From NCBI GenBank assembly GCA_007134405.1, contig SLKW01000224.1, forward strand, positions 1-5,859: 5,859 bases of DNA, in the 5' to 3' direction. A model generated the notes under the pieces. The model was not told the origin of the DNA and did no database searches. It worked only from the letters and a program-made list of their open reading frames with translations. A program made the translations under genes and the position numbers. The stretch comes from Paracoccaceae bacterium (GTDB lineage: Bacteria; Pseudomonadota; Alphaproteobacteria; Rhodobacterales; Rhodobacteraceae). Of this stretch, positions 1 through 5,859 are shown in pieces. Position 1 is the first letter of the stretch; every line of letters starts with the position of its first letter.

Positions 1-891
<891 letters not shown>

Positions 892-894
892 CGC

Positions 895-1680
895 TTAGCC
901 TGTTTCGGCGCGATCTTCGTTCGCGCTAGATCGCCAGGCGGGACTCGCCGTGCCTTTCGGAACCCCCTCCAGCACGGCGAGGGGTCGGCGTGCGGCAGCC
1001 CGCAGGCCTGGACGCGTCGGTGCGGCGTCGCGCCGGATCGCTTCGACCATCAGCACACCGCCCAGCCGCTCCGGCGCATAGCGCCCGCCGAGCCGCTCCA
1101 ACGAACGCGCAGAGCGGATCCAGTAACTGGATTCGGATGGGGGGAAAAATAGCGCCGCGCGATGCGCTGTGGGGACGAAGGCGCATTCGGTCAGCAAACG
1201 CTCGATCTGCCGGCGCGAGTAGGGCCGGCCGAACCCGAAGGGCGTCGCATCGCGTCGCGCCCAGAAGCCTGTCCGGCTCGGAACGACGATGATCGCCCTG
1301 CCCTGCGGCGCAAGTACACGATGCGCTTCGTCCAGAAGCGCCGCCGGACGATCCGAAGTCTCCAAACCATGCAACATCACGAGACGGTCAACACTGTCAT
1401 TGGCCAAAGGCCAGCGGGCCTCGTCGATCAGCACGGAGTGATTCGCGCCATCGGCGGGCCAATGCATCACCCCCTGCGGTCCGGGCATCAAGCCGATGAC
1501 CCGCATAGCGTGCGGGAGGAAAGGCCGCAGCAACGGCACCGCGAAACCGTAACCGGCGACAGTCAGGCCGCGGCCCGCCCCCCAGAGCGCAACCACCTGA
1601 TCGCGAACACCCTTCTGCGCCGCACGCCCCAGTTCGGTACGATAGTAAAAGTCGCGCAGAAGATGAACGTCCAGATGCAT
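895..1680 (-). CDS. Class I SAM-dependent methyltransferase-like protein (type 11 style), substrate unknown
   Basis: This encodes 261 residues from ATG at 1680-1678 to TAA at 897-895. I chose this start because the product then begins MHLDV, as I remember for rhizobial and rhodobacterial relatives, and GGAG lies 4 nt upstream. An ATG six codons earlier (1698) is the alternative. The frame stays open further upstream, but that part is antisense to gloB. The Rossmann motif I position reads VAGYGFAVPLL (41-51), a degenerate glycine loop. The next strand ends in VIGLMPGPQG (61-70) without the usual ribose-binding acidic residue. Motif IV-like WPLANDSVDRLVMLHGLE lies at 90-107. The LDEAHRVLAPQGRAIIVVPS stretch (116-135) is the typical strand pair after motif IV in type 11 methyltransferases, followed by GFGRPYSRRQIERLL (149-163). 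The C-terminal 45 residues are basic and look disordered. I recall the same protein next to gloB in other alphaproteobacteria, which suggests a conserved pairing, but no substrate is known to me. It is probably cytosolic; whether it binds SAM is uncertain. Confidence 0.88.
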   Translation of the reverse strand: MHLDVHLLRDFYYRTELGRAAQKGVRDQVVALWGAGRGLTVAGYGFAVPLLRPFLPHAMRVIGLMPGPQGVMHWPADGANHSVLIDEARWPLANDSVDRLVMLHGLETSDRPAALLDEAHRVLAPQGRAIIVVPSRTGFWARRDATPFGFGRPYSRRQIERLLTECAFVPTAHRAALFFPPSESSYWIRSARSLERLGGRYAPERLGGVLMVEAIRRDAAPTRPGLRAAARRPLAVLEGVPKGTASPAWRSSANEDRAETG

Positions 1681-1731
1681 TGCGCTCCGCTCACGCATGA
1701 ACCAGACTGACCCTGCCTCATTCCGGCGCGT

Positions 1732-1760
1732 TTTAGAAGACCTGCGCCCGTGATTGAAAA
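1732..1760 (-). promoter_or_regulatory. Candidate sigma-70-type promoter for the methyltransferase-like gene
   Basis: On the minus strand, TTTTCA (1760-1755) is followed after exactly 17 nt by TCTAAA (1737-1732). Each hexamer matches 4 of 6 consensus positions. Transcription would begin near 1725 and leave a leader of about 45 nt before the ATG at 1680. It lies in the 93-bp divergent region shared with gloB. No equally good plus-strand promoter is visible: the best is CTGACC (1707-1712) with the T-rich stretch at 1731-1735, which is weak. This is a by-eye match only. Confidence 0.3.
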
Positions 1761-1761
1761 C

Positions 1762-1770
1762 GGAAGGAAG
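1762..1770 (+). promoter_or_regulatory. Ribosome binding site of gloB (decides the ATG start)
   Basis: The sequence GGAAGGAAG contains AAGGA at 1764-1768, 5 nt before the ATG at 1774. This supports the ATG over the in-frame GTG at 1750, which has no comparable Shine-Dalgarno and would add eight residues not expected in the family. Confidence 0.75.
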
Positions 1771-1773
1771 ACC

Positions 1774-2535
1774 ATGGCCGACCGCATCCGGATCATCCGC
1801 TGCCTGAAGGACAACTACGCCTTTCTTGTCCACGACCCGGCGACGAACGAGGCCACGCTTATCGATGCACCCGAGGCGCAGCCGATCCTTGCCGCGCTTG
1901 ATGCCACAGGCTGGCAGTTGGCGCGCGTCCTGCTGACCCATCATCATTGGGACCACGTCGATGGGTTGGCATCGATCATCGAGGCGCATCCGGCGCCGGT
2001 ACTGGGTAACGCCGCGGACATGGCGCGCCTTCCAGAGCTCGATCGTGCATTCAGTCCTGGCGACAAGCTCATCGATGGGACCTGTGCGGTCTTCGATGCC
2101 CCCGGCCACACGCTCGGCCATGTCGCCTTTCACTTTCCCAATCTCCAGGCACTGTTTTCTGCCGATAGTCTGATGACTCATGGGTGCGGGCGCCTTTTTG
2201 AAGGAACCGCGGCGGACATGTTTGCCACTCTGGCGCGCTTCGCCGAGTTGCCCGACGATACGCGCGTCTTCAGCGGGCACGATTATGCCGCCGCGAACCT
2301 TGCATTTGCCGCGAACTACGCGCCGGAGCAGGACGCCCTCGCAGCAAGGCAGGCCGAACTGCCGCGCCTTGCGACCGAAGGGTTGCCGACCACCGGGACG
2401 ACCCTCGGCTCGGAAAAGGCGCTCAACCCGTATCTTCGCACCCATCTGCCCCAGGTGGCCGAAGCGGCCGGGATTCCCGGCGCTTCGCCGCTTGAGGTGT
2501 TCACCGAAATACGGCGACGGAAGGATGCCGCGTGA
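1774..2535 (+). CDS. gloB: Hydroxyacylglutathione hydrolase (glyoxalase II)
   Basis: The 253-residue product is the usual length for bacterial glyoxalase II. It hydrolyses S-D-lactoylglutathione, made from methylglyoxal and glutathione by glyoxalase I, to D-lactate and free glutathione in the cytosol. The metallo-beta-lactamase fold is clear. The THHHWDH motif (55-61) supplies His56, His58, Asp60 and His61; PGHTLGH supplies His112; the bridging aspartate is Asp131 in FSADSL; and GHDY supplies His169, completing the dinuclear metal site. CGRLFEGT (138-145) and the basic C-terminal RRRKD (247-251) correspond to the glutathione-binding parts known from human GLO2, so this is a GloB proper rather than a generic family member. 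The ATG start fits the family N-terminus (ADRIRIIRCLKDNYAFL) and the Shine-Dalgarno. The gene is divergent from the methyltransferase-like gene and 202 bp upstream of clpA, probably with its own promoter. The loop before CGRLF reads MTH, where E. coli-type enzymes have FSA. Confidence 0.95.
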   Translation: MADRIRIIRCLKDNYAFLVHDPATNEATLIDAPEAQPILAALDATGWQLARVLLTHHHWDHVDGLASIIEAHPAPVLGNAADMARLPELDRAFSPGDKLIDGTCAVFDAPGHTLGHVAFHFPNLQALFSADSLMTHGCGRLFEGTAADMFATLARFAELPDDTRVFSGHDYAAANLAFAANYAPEQDALAARQAELPRLATEGLPTTGTTLGSEKALNPYLRTHLPQVAEAAGIPGASPLEVFTEIRRRKDAA

Positions 2536-2552
2536 TGCCCTCAGATCAGGCG

Positions 2553-2587
2553 CTCACCATCTCGTGCGCATCCGCAGCGGCTTTTTT
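2553..2587 (+). terminator. Weak possible terminator after gloB
   Basis: TGCG-CATC-CGCA can form a 4-bp stem about 25 nt after the gloB stop. A run of six T residues follows after another five GC-rich bases (GCGGC). The stem is short and not directly adjacent to the T run, so this is only a weak intrinsic terminator candidate. It is listed because nothing better follows gloB. Confidence 0.22.
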
Positions 2588-2608
2588 CCGTTCCTTACTC
2601 GGTTTTCA

Positions 2609-2637
2609 CTTGAAGCGACGATCGGAAAACCAAACTT
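2609..2637 (+). promoter_or_regulatory. Candidate heat-shock (sigma-32/RpoH-type) promoter upstream of clpA
   Basis: CTTGAA at 2609-2614 is a perfect match to the RpoH -35 core. After 15 nt comes CCAAACTT (2630-2637), which shares about half its positions with the CCCCATNT -10 consensus. The spacing is in the accepted 13-17 range. Transcription would begin near 2643-2645, giving a leader of about 95 nt before the GTG of clpA. A heat-shock promoter makes sense for a Clp ATPase, but the -10 match is partial and a sigma-70 promoter using the same TTGAAG is possible. Confidence 0.33.
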
Positions 2638-2640
2638 TAA

Positions 2641-2721
2641 CCTTGGGCACCCACGCTGATCTTGACTGGCCCAGGGTGCCGCGCTGACAGCCGGGCCGTC
2701 GGCGGACGGCCTTGCAGCACC
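2641..2721 (+). promoter_or_regulatory. Structured clpA leader with mutually exclusive inverted repeats
   Basis: Three pairings can be read directly. First, CCTTGGGC (2641-2648) pairs with GCCCAGGG (2669-2676), 8 bp with one G-U. Second, GGCACCC (2646-2652) pairs perfectly with GGGTGCC (2674-2680). Third, GGTGC (2675-2679) pairs with GCACC (2717-2721), which ends right before the Shine-Dalgarno. These share bases and cannot coexist, as in attenuators and riboregulators. No known riboswitch class is recognised, and in GC-rich DNA such short repeats can arise by chance, so a regulatory role is only inferred. Confidence 0.28.
2694..2711 (+). promoter_or_regulatory. Perfect 7-bp hairpin in the clpA 5' leader
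   Basis: GGCCGTC (2694-2700) and GACGGCC (2705-2711) form a perfect 7-bp stem with a GGCG tetraloop, extendable by one G-U pair (2693:2712). It sits 26 nt before the clpA start and 11 nt before the Shine-Dalgarno. No T run follows, so it is not an intrinsic terminator. An mRNA-stabilising or translation-tuning element is possible but unproven. Confidence 0.4.
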
Positions 2722-2730
2722 AAGAAGGAG
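2722..2730 (+). promoter_or_regulatory. Ribosome binding site of clpA (supports the GTG start)
   Basis: AAGAAGGAG is a near-perfect Shine-Dalgarno ending 7 nt before GTG at 2738-2740. It fixes the non-ATG start, which gives the expected ClpA N-terminus ([18 protein letters not shown]). Confidence 0.85.
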
Positions 2731-2737
2731 CAGACCC

Positions 2738-5059
2738 GTGCCATCGTTTTCCTCGACCCTAGAACAGGCGATCCACGGCGCGCTGGCGCTGGCGAACACC
2801 CGCCGGCATGAGCTTGCGACGCTGGAACACCTGTTGCTCGCACTTCTTGACGAGCCAGACGCGGCACGTGTCATGCAGGCCTGCAACGTCGATCTGGACG
2901 AGTTGCGCAAGACACTGCAGGACTTCATCGAAGACGACCTCTCGACACTGGTCACTGATGTCGAAGGCTCTGAGGCGGTGCCGACGGCGGCTTTTCAGCG
3001 CGTGATCCAGCGCGCGGCGATCCATGTCCAGAGTTCCGGCCGCAACGAAGTTACCGGCGCCAACGTTCTCGTAGCGATCTTCGCCGAACGCGAGTCCAAC
3101 GCGGCGTACTTCCTGCAGGAGCAGGACATGACCCGTTACGACGCGGTCAATTTCATCGCGCATGGTGTTGCCAAGAATCCCAGCTTCTCGGAAAGCCGGC
3201 CCGTTTCCGGTGCAGAGGAACCGCAGGCAGAATCCGGAAACGCGCAGAAGGGCGAACCCAAGGATTCGGCGCTGGCCAAATTCTGCGTGGATCTGAACGC
3301 CAAGGCGGTCAAGGGTGACGTTGACCCATTGATCGGACGCGCGCACGAGGTCGAGCGCTGCATTCAGGTGCTCTGCCGCCGGCGGAAGAATAACCCGCTC
3401 CTGGTCGGAGATCCGGGCGTCGGCAAGACTGCCATAGCCGAAGGTCTGGCGAAAAAGATCGTCGATGGCGAGACGCCCGAGATCCTCTCAAAGTCCACGA
3501 TTTACTCGCTCGACATGGGTGCGCTGCTAGCCGGCACGCGCTATCGCGGCGATTTCGAGGAACGGTTGAAATCGGTCATGAAGGAACTTGAAGAGCATCC
3601 TGACGCGGTGCTGTTCATCGATGAGATCCACACCGTCATCGGTGCCGGCGCCACATCCGGAGGCGCGATGGATGCATCGAACCTGCTGAAACCCGCCCTC
3701 CAGGGCGGCAAGCTCCGGTGCATGGGTTCAACCACCTACAAGGAGTTTCGCCAACACTTCGAGAAAGATCGCGCGCTTTCCCGGCGCTTCCAGAAGATCG
3801 ACGTGAATGAGCCCTCGGTTGAGGATTCGATCAAGATCCTGATGGGGCTCAAGCCGTATTTCGAGAAGCACCACGAGTTGCGTTATACAAACGATGCAAT
3901 CAAGATCGCTGTGGAGTTGTCGGCGCGCTACATCAACGATCGCAAGCTGCCCGACAAGGCGATCGACGTCATCGACGAGGCGGGTGCGGCACAACACCTT
4001 CTGCCAGTCGCCAAGCGGCGCAAGACGATCTCGCCCAAAGAGATCGAGGCGGTGGTCGCCAAAATCGCCCGCATCCCGCCGAAAAACGTCTCAAAGGACG
4101 ATGCCGAAGTGCTGCGTGATCTGGAAACGACGCTCAAGCGCGTGGTTTTCGGCCAGGAAAGCGCCATCGTGGCGCTGTCCTCGGCGATCAAGCTGGCACG
4201 CGCCGGTCTGCGCGAGCCCGAAAAGCCCATCGGCAACTATCTCTTCGCCGGTCCGACCGGCGTCGGCAAGACCGAGGTCGCCAAGCAATTGGCAACGACG
4301 CTGGGGGTAGAACTGTTGCGCTTCGACATGTCGGAATACATGGAGAAGCATGCAGTCAGCCGGCTGATCGGCGCGCCCCCAGGCTATGTCGGCTTTGATC
4401 AGGGTGGGCTGCTCACAGACGGTGTCGATCAGCATCCGCACTGCGTCTTGCTCTTGGATGAGATCGAAAAAGCGCATCCGGACGTCTACAACATCCTTCT
4501 GCAGGTCATGGATCACGGCAAGCTCACCGACCACAACGGACGGCAGGTCGATTTCCGCAACGTAATCCTGATCATGACCTCGAACGCCGGTGCCAGTGAA
4601 CTGGCGAAATCGGCTATCGGGTTCGGCCGCGAGCGGCGCGAAGGCGAAGATACCGCCGCTATCGAACGTACCTTCACCCCCGAATTCCGCAATCGCCTCG
4701 ATGCGGTGATCAGCTTCGCGCCGCTTGGCAAGGAAACGATCATGCGTGTTGTGGAAAAGTTCGTCCTGCAACTGGAAGCTCAGTTGATGGATCGCAACGT
4801 GACTTTCGAGTTGTCGGAAGAGGCTGCCGCATGGCTTGGTGAGAAGGGCTACGACGACAAGATGGGTGCCCGCCCGCTGGCGCGTGTTATCCAGGAGAAC
4901 GTTAAAAAGCCTCTCGCGGAAGAACTTCTCTTCGGCCGCCTGGTCAAGGGCGGTGTCGTCCGGGTCGTGGTGCGCGACGGCAAGATCGAGTTGCAAATCG
5001 AAGAGTCGGACAAGCCGCGCATCAGTGGCAGCCGACCGCCTCTGCTGACCGCGGACTGA
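2738..5059 (+). CDS. clpA: ATP-dependent Clp protease ATP-binding subunit ClpA
   Basis: The 773-residue product is slightly longer than E. coli ClpA (758). ClpA is the cytosolic hexameric AAA+ unfoldase that feeds substrates to the ClpP peptidase. Domains in order: Clp N-domain (about 1-145, with [14 protein letters not shown]), an acidic, probably flexible linker (about 150-178), and D1 with Walker A GDPGVGKT (224-231), pore-loop Tyr269, Walker B VLFIDEIH (291-298) and Arg-finger candidates in SRRFQ (349-350). D2 has Walker A GPTGVGKT (505-512), pore loop GYVG (549-552), Walker [10 protein letters not shown] (570-578), Arg651 in [10 protein letters not shown] and sensor-2 GARP (710-713). An IGF tripeptide at 627-629 matches the ClpP-docking IGL/F loop. 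There is no long coiled-coil M-domain between D1 and D2, which excludes ClpB and argues against ClpC. The start is GTG with a strong Shine-Dalgarno. No clpS adaptor gene lies directly upstream as in E. coli; gloB is there instead. The gene ends at a clear terminator. Confidence 0.97.
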   Translation: MPSFSSTLEQAIHGALALANTRRHELATLEHLLLALLDEPDAARVMQACNVDLDELRKTLQDFIEDDLSTLVTDVEGSEAVPTAAFQRVIQRAAIHVQSSGRNEVTGANVLVAIFAERESNAAYFLQEQDMTRYDAVNFIAHGVAKNPSFSESRPVSGAEEPQAESGNAQKGEPKDSALAKFCVDLNAKAVKGDVDPLIGRAHEVERCIQVLCRRRKNNPLLVGDPGVGKTAIAEGLAKKIVDGETPEILSKSTIYSLDMGALLAGTRYRGDFEERLKSVMKELEEHPDAVLFIDEIHTVIGAGATSGGAMDASNLLKPALQGGKLRCMGSTTYKEFRQHFEKDRALSRRFQKIDVNEPSVEDSIKILMGLKPYFEKHHELRYTNDAIKIAVELSARYINDRKLPDKAIDVIDEAGAAQHLLPVAKRRKTISPKEIEAVVAKIARIPPKNVSKDDAEVLRDLETTLKRVVFGQESAIVALSSAIKLARAGLREPEKPIGNYLFAGPTGVGKTEVAKQLATTLGVELLRFDMSEYMEKHAVSRLIGAPPGYVGFDQGGLLTDGVDQHPHCVLLLDEIEKAHPDVYNILLQVMDHGKLTDHNGRQVDFRNVILIMTSNAGASELAKSAIGFGRERREGEDTAAIERTFTPEFRNRLDAVISFAPLGKETIMRVVEKFVLQLEAQLMDRNVTFELSEEAAAWLGEKGYDDKMGARPLARVIQENVKKPLAEELLFGRLVKGGVVRVVVRDGKIELQIEESDKPRISGSRPPLLTAD

Positions 5060-5080
5060 CCGCAAGCAACTTTTTGATTT

Positions 5081-5111
5081 CGACCGCCGCGAAACCCGCG
5101 GCGGTCGTTTT
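5081..5111 (+). terminator. Rho-independent terminator of clpA
   Basis: A perfect 11-bp GC-rich stem, CGACCGCCGCG (5081-5091) with CGCGGCGGTCG (5097-5107), has a 5-nt AAACC loop and is followed by TTTT (5108-5111), 21 nt after the clpA stop. The T tract points to plus-strand termination. Read on the minus strand, the hairpin lies 6 nt beyond the convergent gene's stop but is followed by AAATCAAAAA rather than a U tract, so termination in that direction is less likely to be intrinsic. Confidence 0.88.
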
Positions 5112-5113
5112 GC

Positions 5114-5859
5114 TCAACGCTCCGTCAGCTTCAACTCAATGCGACGGTTCTGAGCGCGGGCTGCGGGACTCTGGCCCGGTGCGACGGGGCGGTACTCCCC
5201 GAAACCGGTGGCAGCCAACCTATCCGGCGGAAAGTCGAGCTCTTCTATCATATAGAGGACGACTGACAACGCCCGCGCTTGGCTCAATTCCCAGTTGTTC
5301 GACCAACGGCCGCCCGGGGCGATCGGAACGTCGTCGGTATGACCGTCTATGCGCAGAATCCAGTCGATCTGGTCGGGGATGACCCGTGCAACTTCTGACA
5401 GGATCGCCACGACATTGGCAATTTGCGATCGACCCTCCGCTGCCAAGGTCGCAGAGCCGAGTTCGAACAAAACCTCCGAGGAAAAGACGAAGCGATCGCC
5501 GACAATGCGTACACCTTCGCGATCCGCAAGGATCTCGCGCATCTGGCCGAAAAACTCGGACCGGTAACGTTCAAGCTGCCGCGCTTCTTCTTCAAGCCGC
5601 AAGCGCTCTGCTTCTTCCAACTCGGCTCGGCGGCGCTGCTCCTCGGCAAGCTGGACCTGTTCGAACGCTACTCGGGCGAGGGCGGCATTCAACTCGGTTC
5701 CCAGGCTTTCGATCTGCACCTGCGCTTCGGCCTCGCGCGAACGCGCCTCCCCCAGTAGATCTTGCAGGCTTGCGACCTGGCTGCGCAATTGGGCGACTTG
5801 TTCGTTCAGAAGTGCAAGCCGTCGCTGTTCGGCCTCGGACATCGCCTCAGCCTCGGCCA
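5114..5859 (-). CDS. Coiled-coil OmpA/MotB-family peptidoglycan-binding protein, 5'-partial
   Basis: The frame is open from the right edge to TGA at 5116-5114. An ATG at 5842-5840 is in frame, but AEAEA-type coding continues upstream, so it is probably internal. Numbered from that Met there are 242 residues. Residues 1 to about 100 are rich in Glu, Gln, Arg, Ala and Leu, as in a long coiled coil. From about 115 to 242 lies an OmpA-like domain: FVFSSEVLFELGSATL, then DGHTDDVPI (166-174), NWELSQARALSV (183-194), and GFGEYRP with NRRIELKL towards the end. Asp170 and Arg190 fall where the diaminopimelate-binding Asp and Arg of Acinetobacter OmpA lie. The protein should grip peptidoglycan in the periplasm. 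Similar rhodobacterial proteins that I recall have an N-terminal MotB-like membrane helix and follow a MotA/TolQ/ExbB-type gene; both would lie outside this window. No gene symbol is justified: it could be a MotB-like stator or a structural envelope protein. Confidence 0.87.
   Translation of the reverse strand, partial: AEAEAMSEAEQRRLALLNEQVAQLRSQVASLQDLLGEARSREAEAQVQIESLGTELNAALARVAFEQVQLAEEQRRRAELEEAERLRLEEEARQLERYRSEFFGQMREILADREGVRIVGDRFVFSSEVLFELGSATLAAEGRSQIANVVAILSEVARVIPDQIDWILRIDGHTDDVPIAPGGRWSNNWELSQARALSVVLYMIEELDFPPDRLAATGFGEYRPVAPGQSPAARAQNRRIELKLTER

Noticed and set aside
930..955. GGCG-GGACT-CGCC inverted repeat near the 3' end of the methyltransferase gene as a terminator
   Set aside because: It lies inside the coding sequence and is not followed by a T tract on either strand.
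1162..1710. 182-residue plus-strand open frame antisense to the methyltransferase-like gene
   Set aside because: Arg/Pro-rich composition typical of a shadow frame, no domain-like pattern, and the opposite strand encodes a recognisable protein.
1681..2445. Minus-strand frame that continues open upstream of the methyltransferase start, antisense to gloB, giving a 516-residue reading frame
   Set aside because: The upstream half overlaps a full-length gloB with all catalytic residues, has no family-like sequence, and the MHLDV start with a Shine-Dalgarno explains the real gene. Long open antisense frames are common in GC-rich DNA.
2535..2688. Small frame starting at an ATG that overlaps the gloB stop
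   Set aside because: It has no separate Shine-Dalgarno and no recognisable sequence, and it runs through the candidate clpA promoter and leader stems; more likely non-coding.
4091..5065. 324-residue minus-strand open frame inside clpA
   Set aside because: It is fully antisense to the AAA+ D2 domain of ClpA, whose motifs are intact; the translated shadow has no recognisable motif.
5114..5842. Treating the ATG at 5842 as the true start of the OmpA-family gene
   Set aside because: The frame remains open to the window edge with matching coiled-coil composition (AEAEA), and relatives have a long coiled coil and membrane helix before this point, so the gene is better called 5'-partial.

Overview
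The window looks like ordinary core chromosome of a GC-rich alphaproteobacterium, most likely of the Rhodobacterales. This rests on protein style recognised by eye (no search was run): a class I aminotransferase, a SAM-methyltransferase-like protein with the rhizobial/rhodobacterial 'MPxxQGxxxWP' signature, a glyoxalase II, ClpA, and a coiled-coil OmpA/MotB-type envelope protein. No mobile element, tRNA, rRNA, CRISPR array, integration site or compositional break was seen.

Layout from left to right. Bases 1-891 (+) hold the C-terminal three quarters of a pyridoxal-phosphate aminotransferase of the aspartate aminotransferase type, cut by the left edge. Only 3 bp separate its stop from the stop of a convergent methyltransferase-like gene (895-1680, -). 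That gene is divergent from gloB (1774-2535, +; hydroxyacylglutathione hydrolase), with 93 bp between the two starts. A 202-bp intergenic region follows. It carries a possible heat-shock-type promoter, several inverted repeats and a strong Shine-Dalgarno sequence, and leads to clpA (2738-5059, +), which starts with GTG. A clear Rho-independent terminator (5081-5111) lies between clpA and a convergent gene (5114-5859, -). That gene encodes the coiled-coil and OmpA-like C-terminal part of a peptidoglycan-binding envelope protein whose N-terminus lies beyond the right edge.

The genes do not form one pathway. They cover amino-acid transamination, methylglyoxal detoxification (GloB hydrolyses S-D-lactoylglutathione), regulated proteolysis (ClpA unfolds substrates for ClpP) and cell-envelope anchoring. 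The neighbourhood appears to be conserved housekeeping synteny rather than an accessory system. I did not find a convincing undescribed system. The points most worth checking are the structured clpA leader with its candidate sigma-32-like promoter, and the methyltransferase-like protein, whose SAM-binding motif is degenerate and whose substrate is unknown to me.
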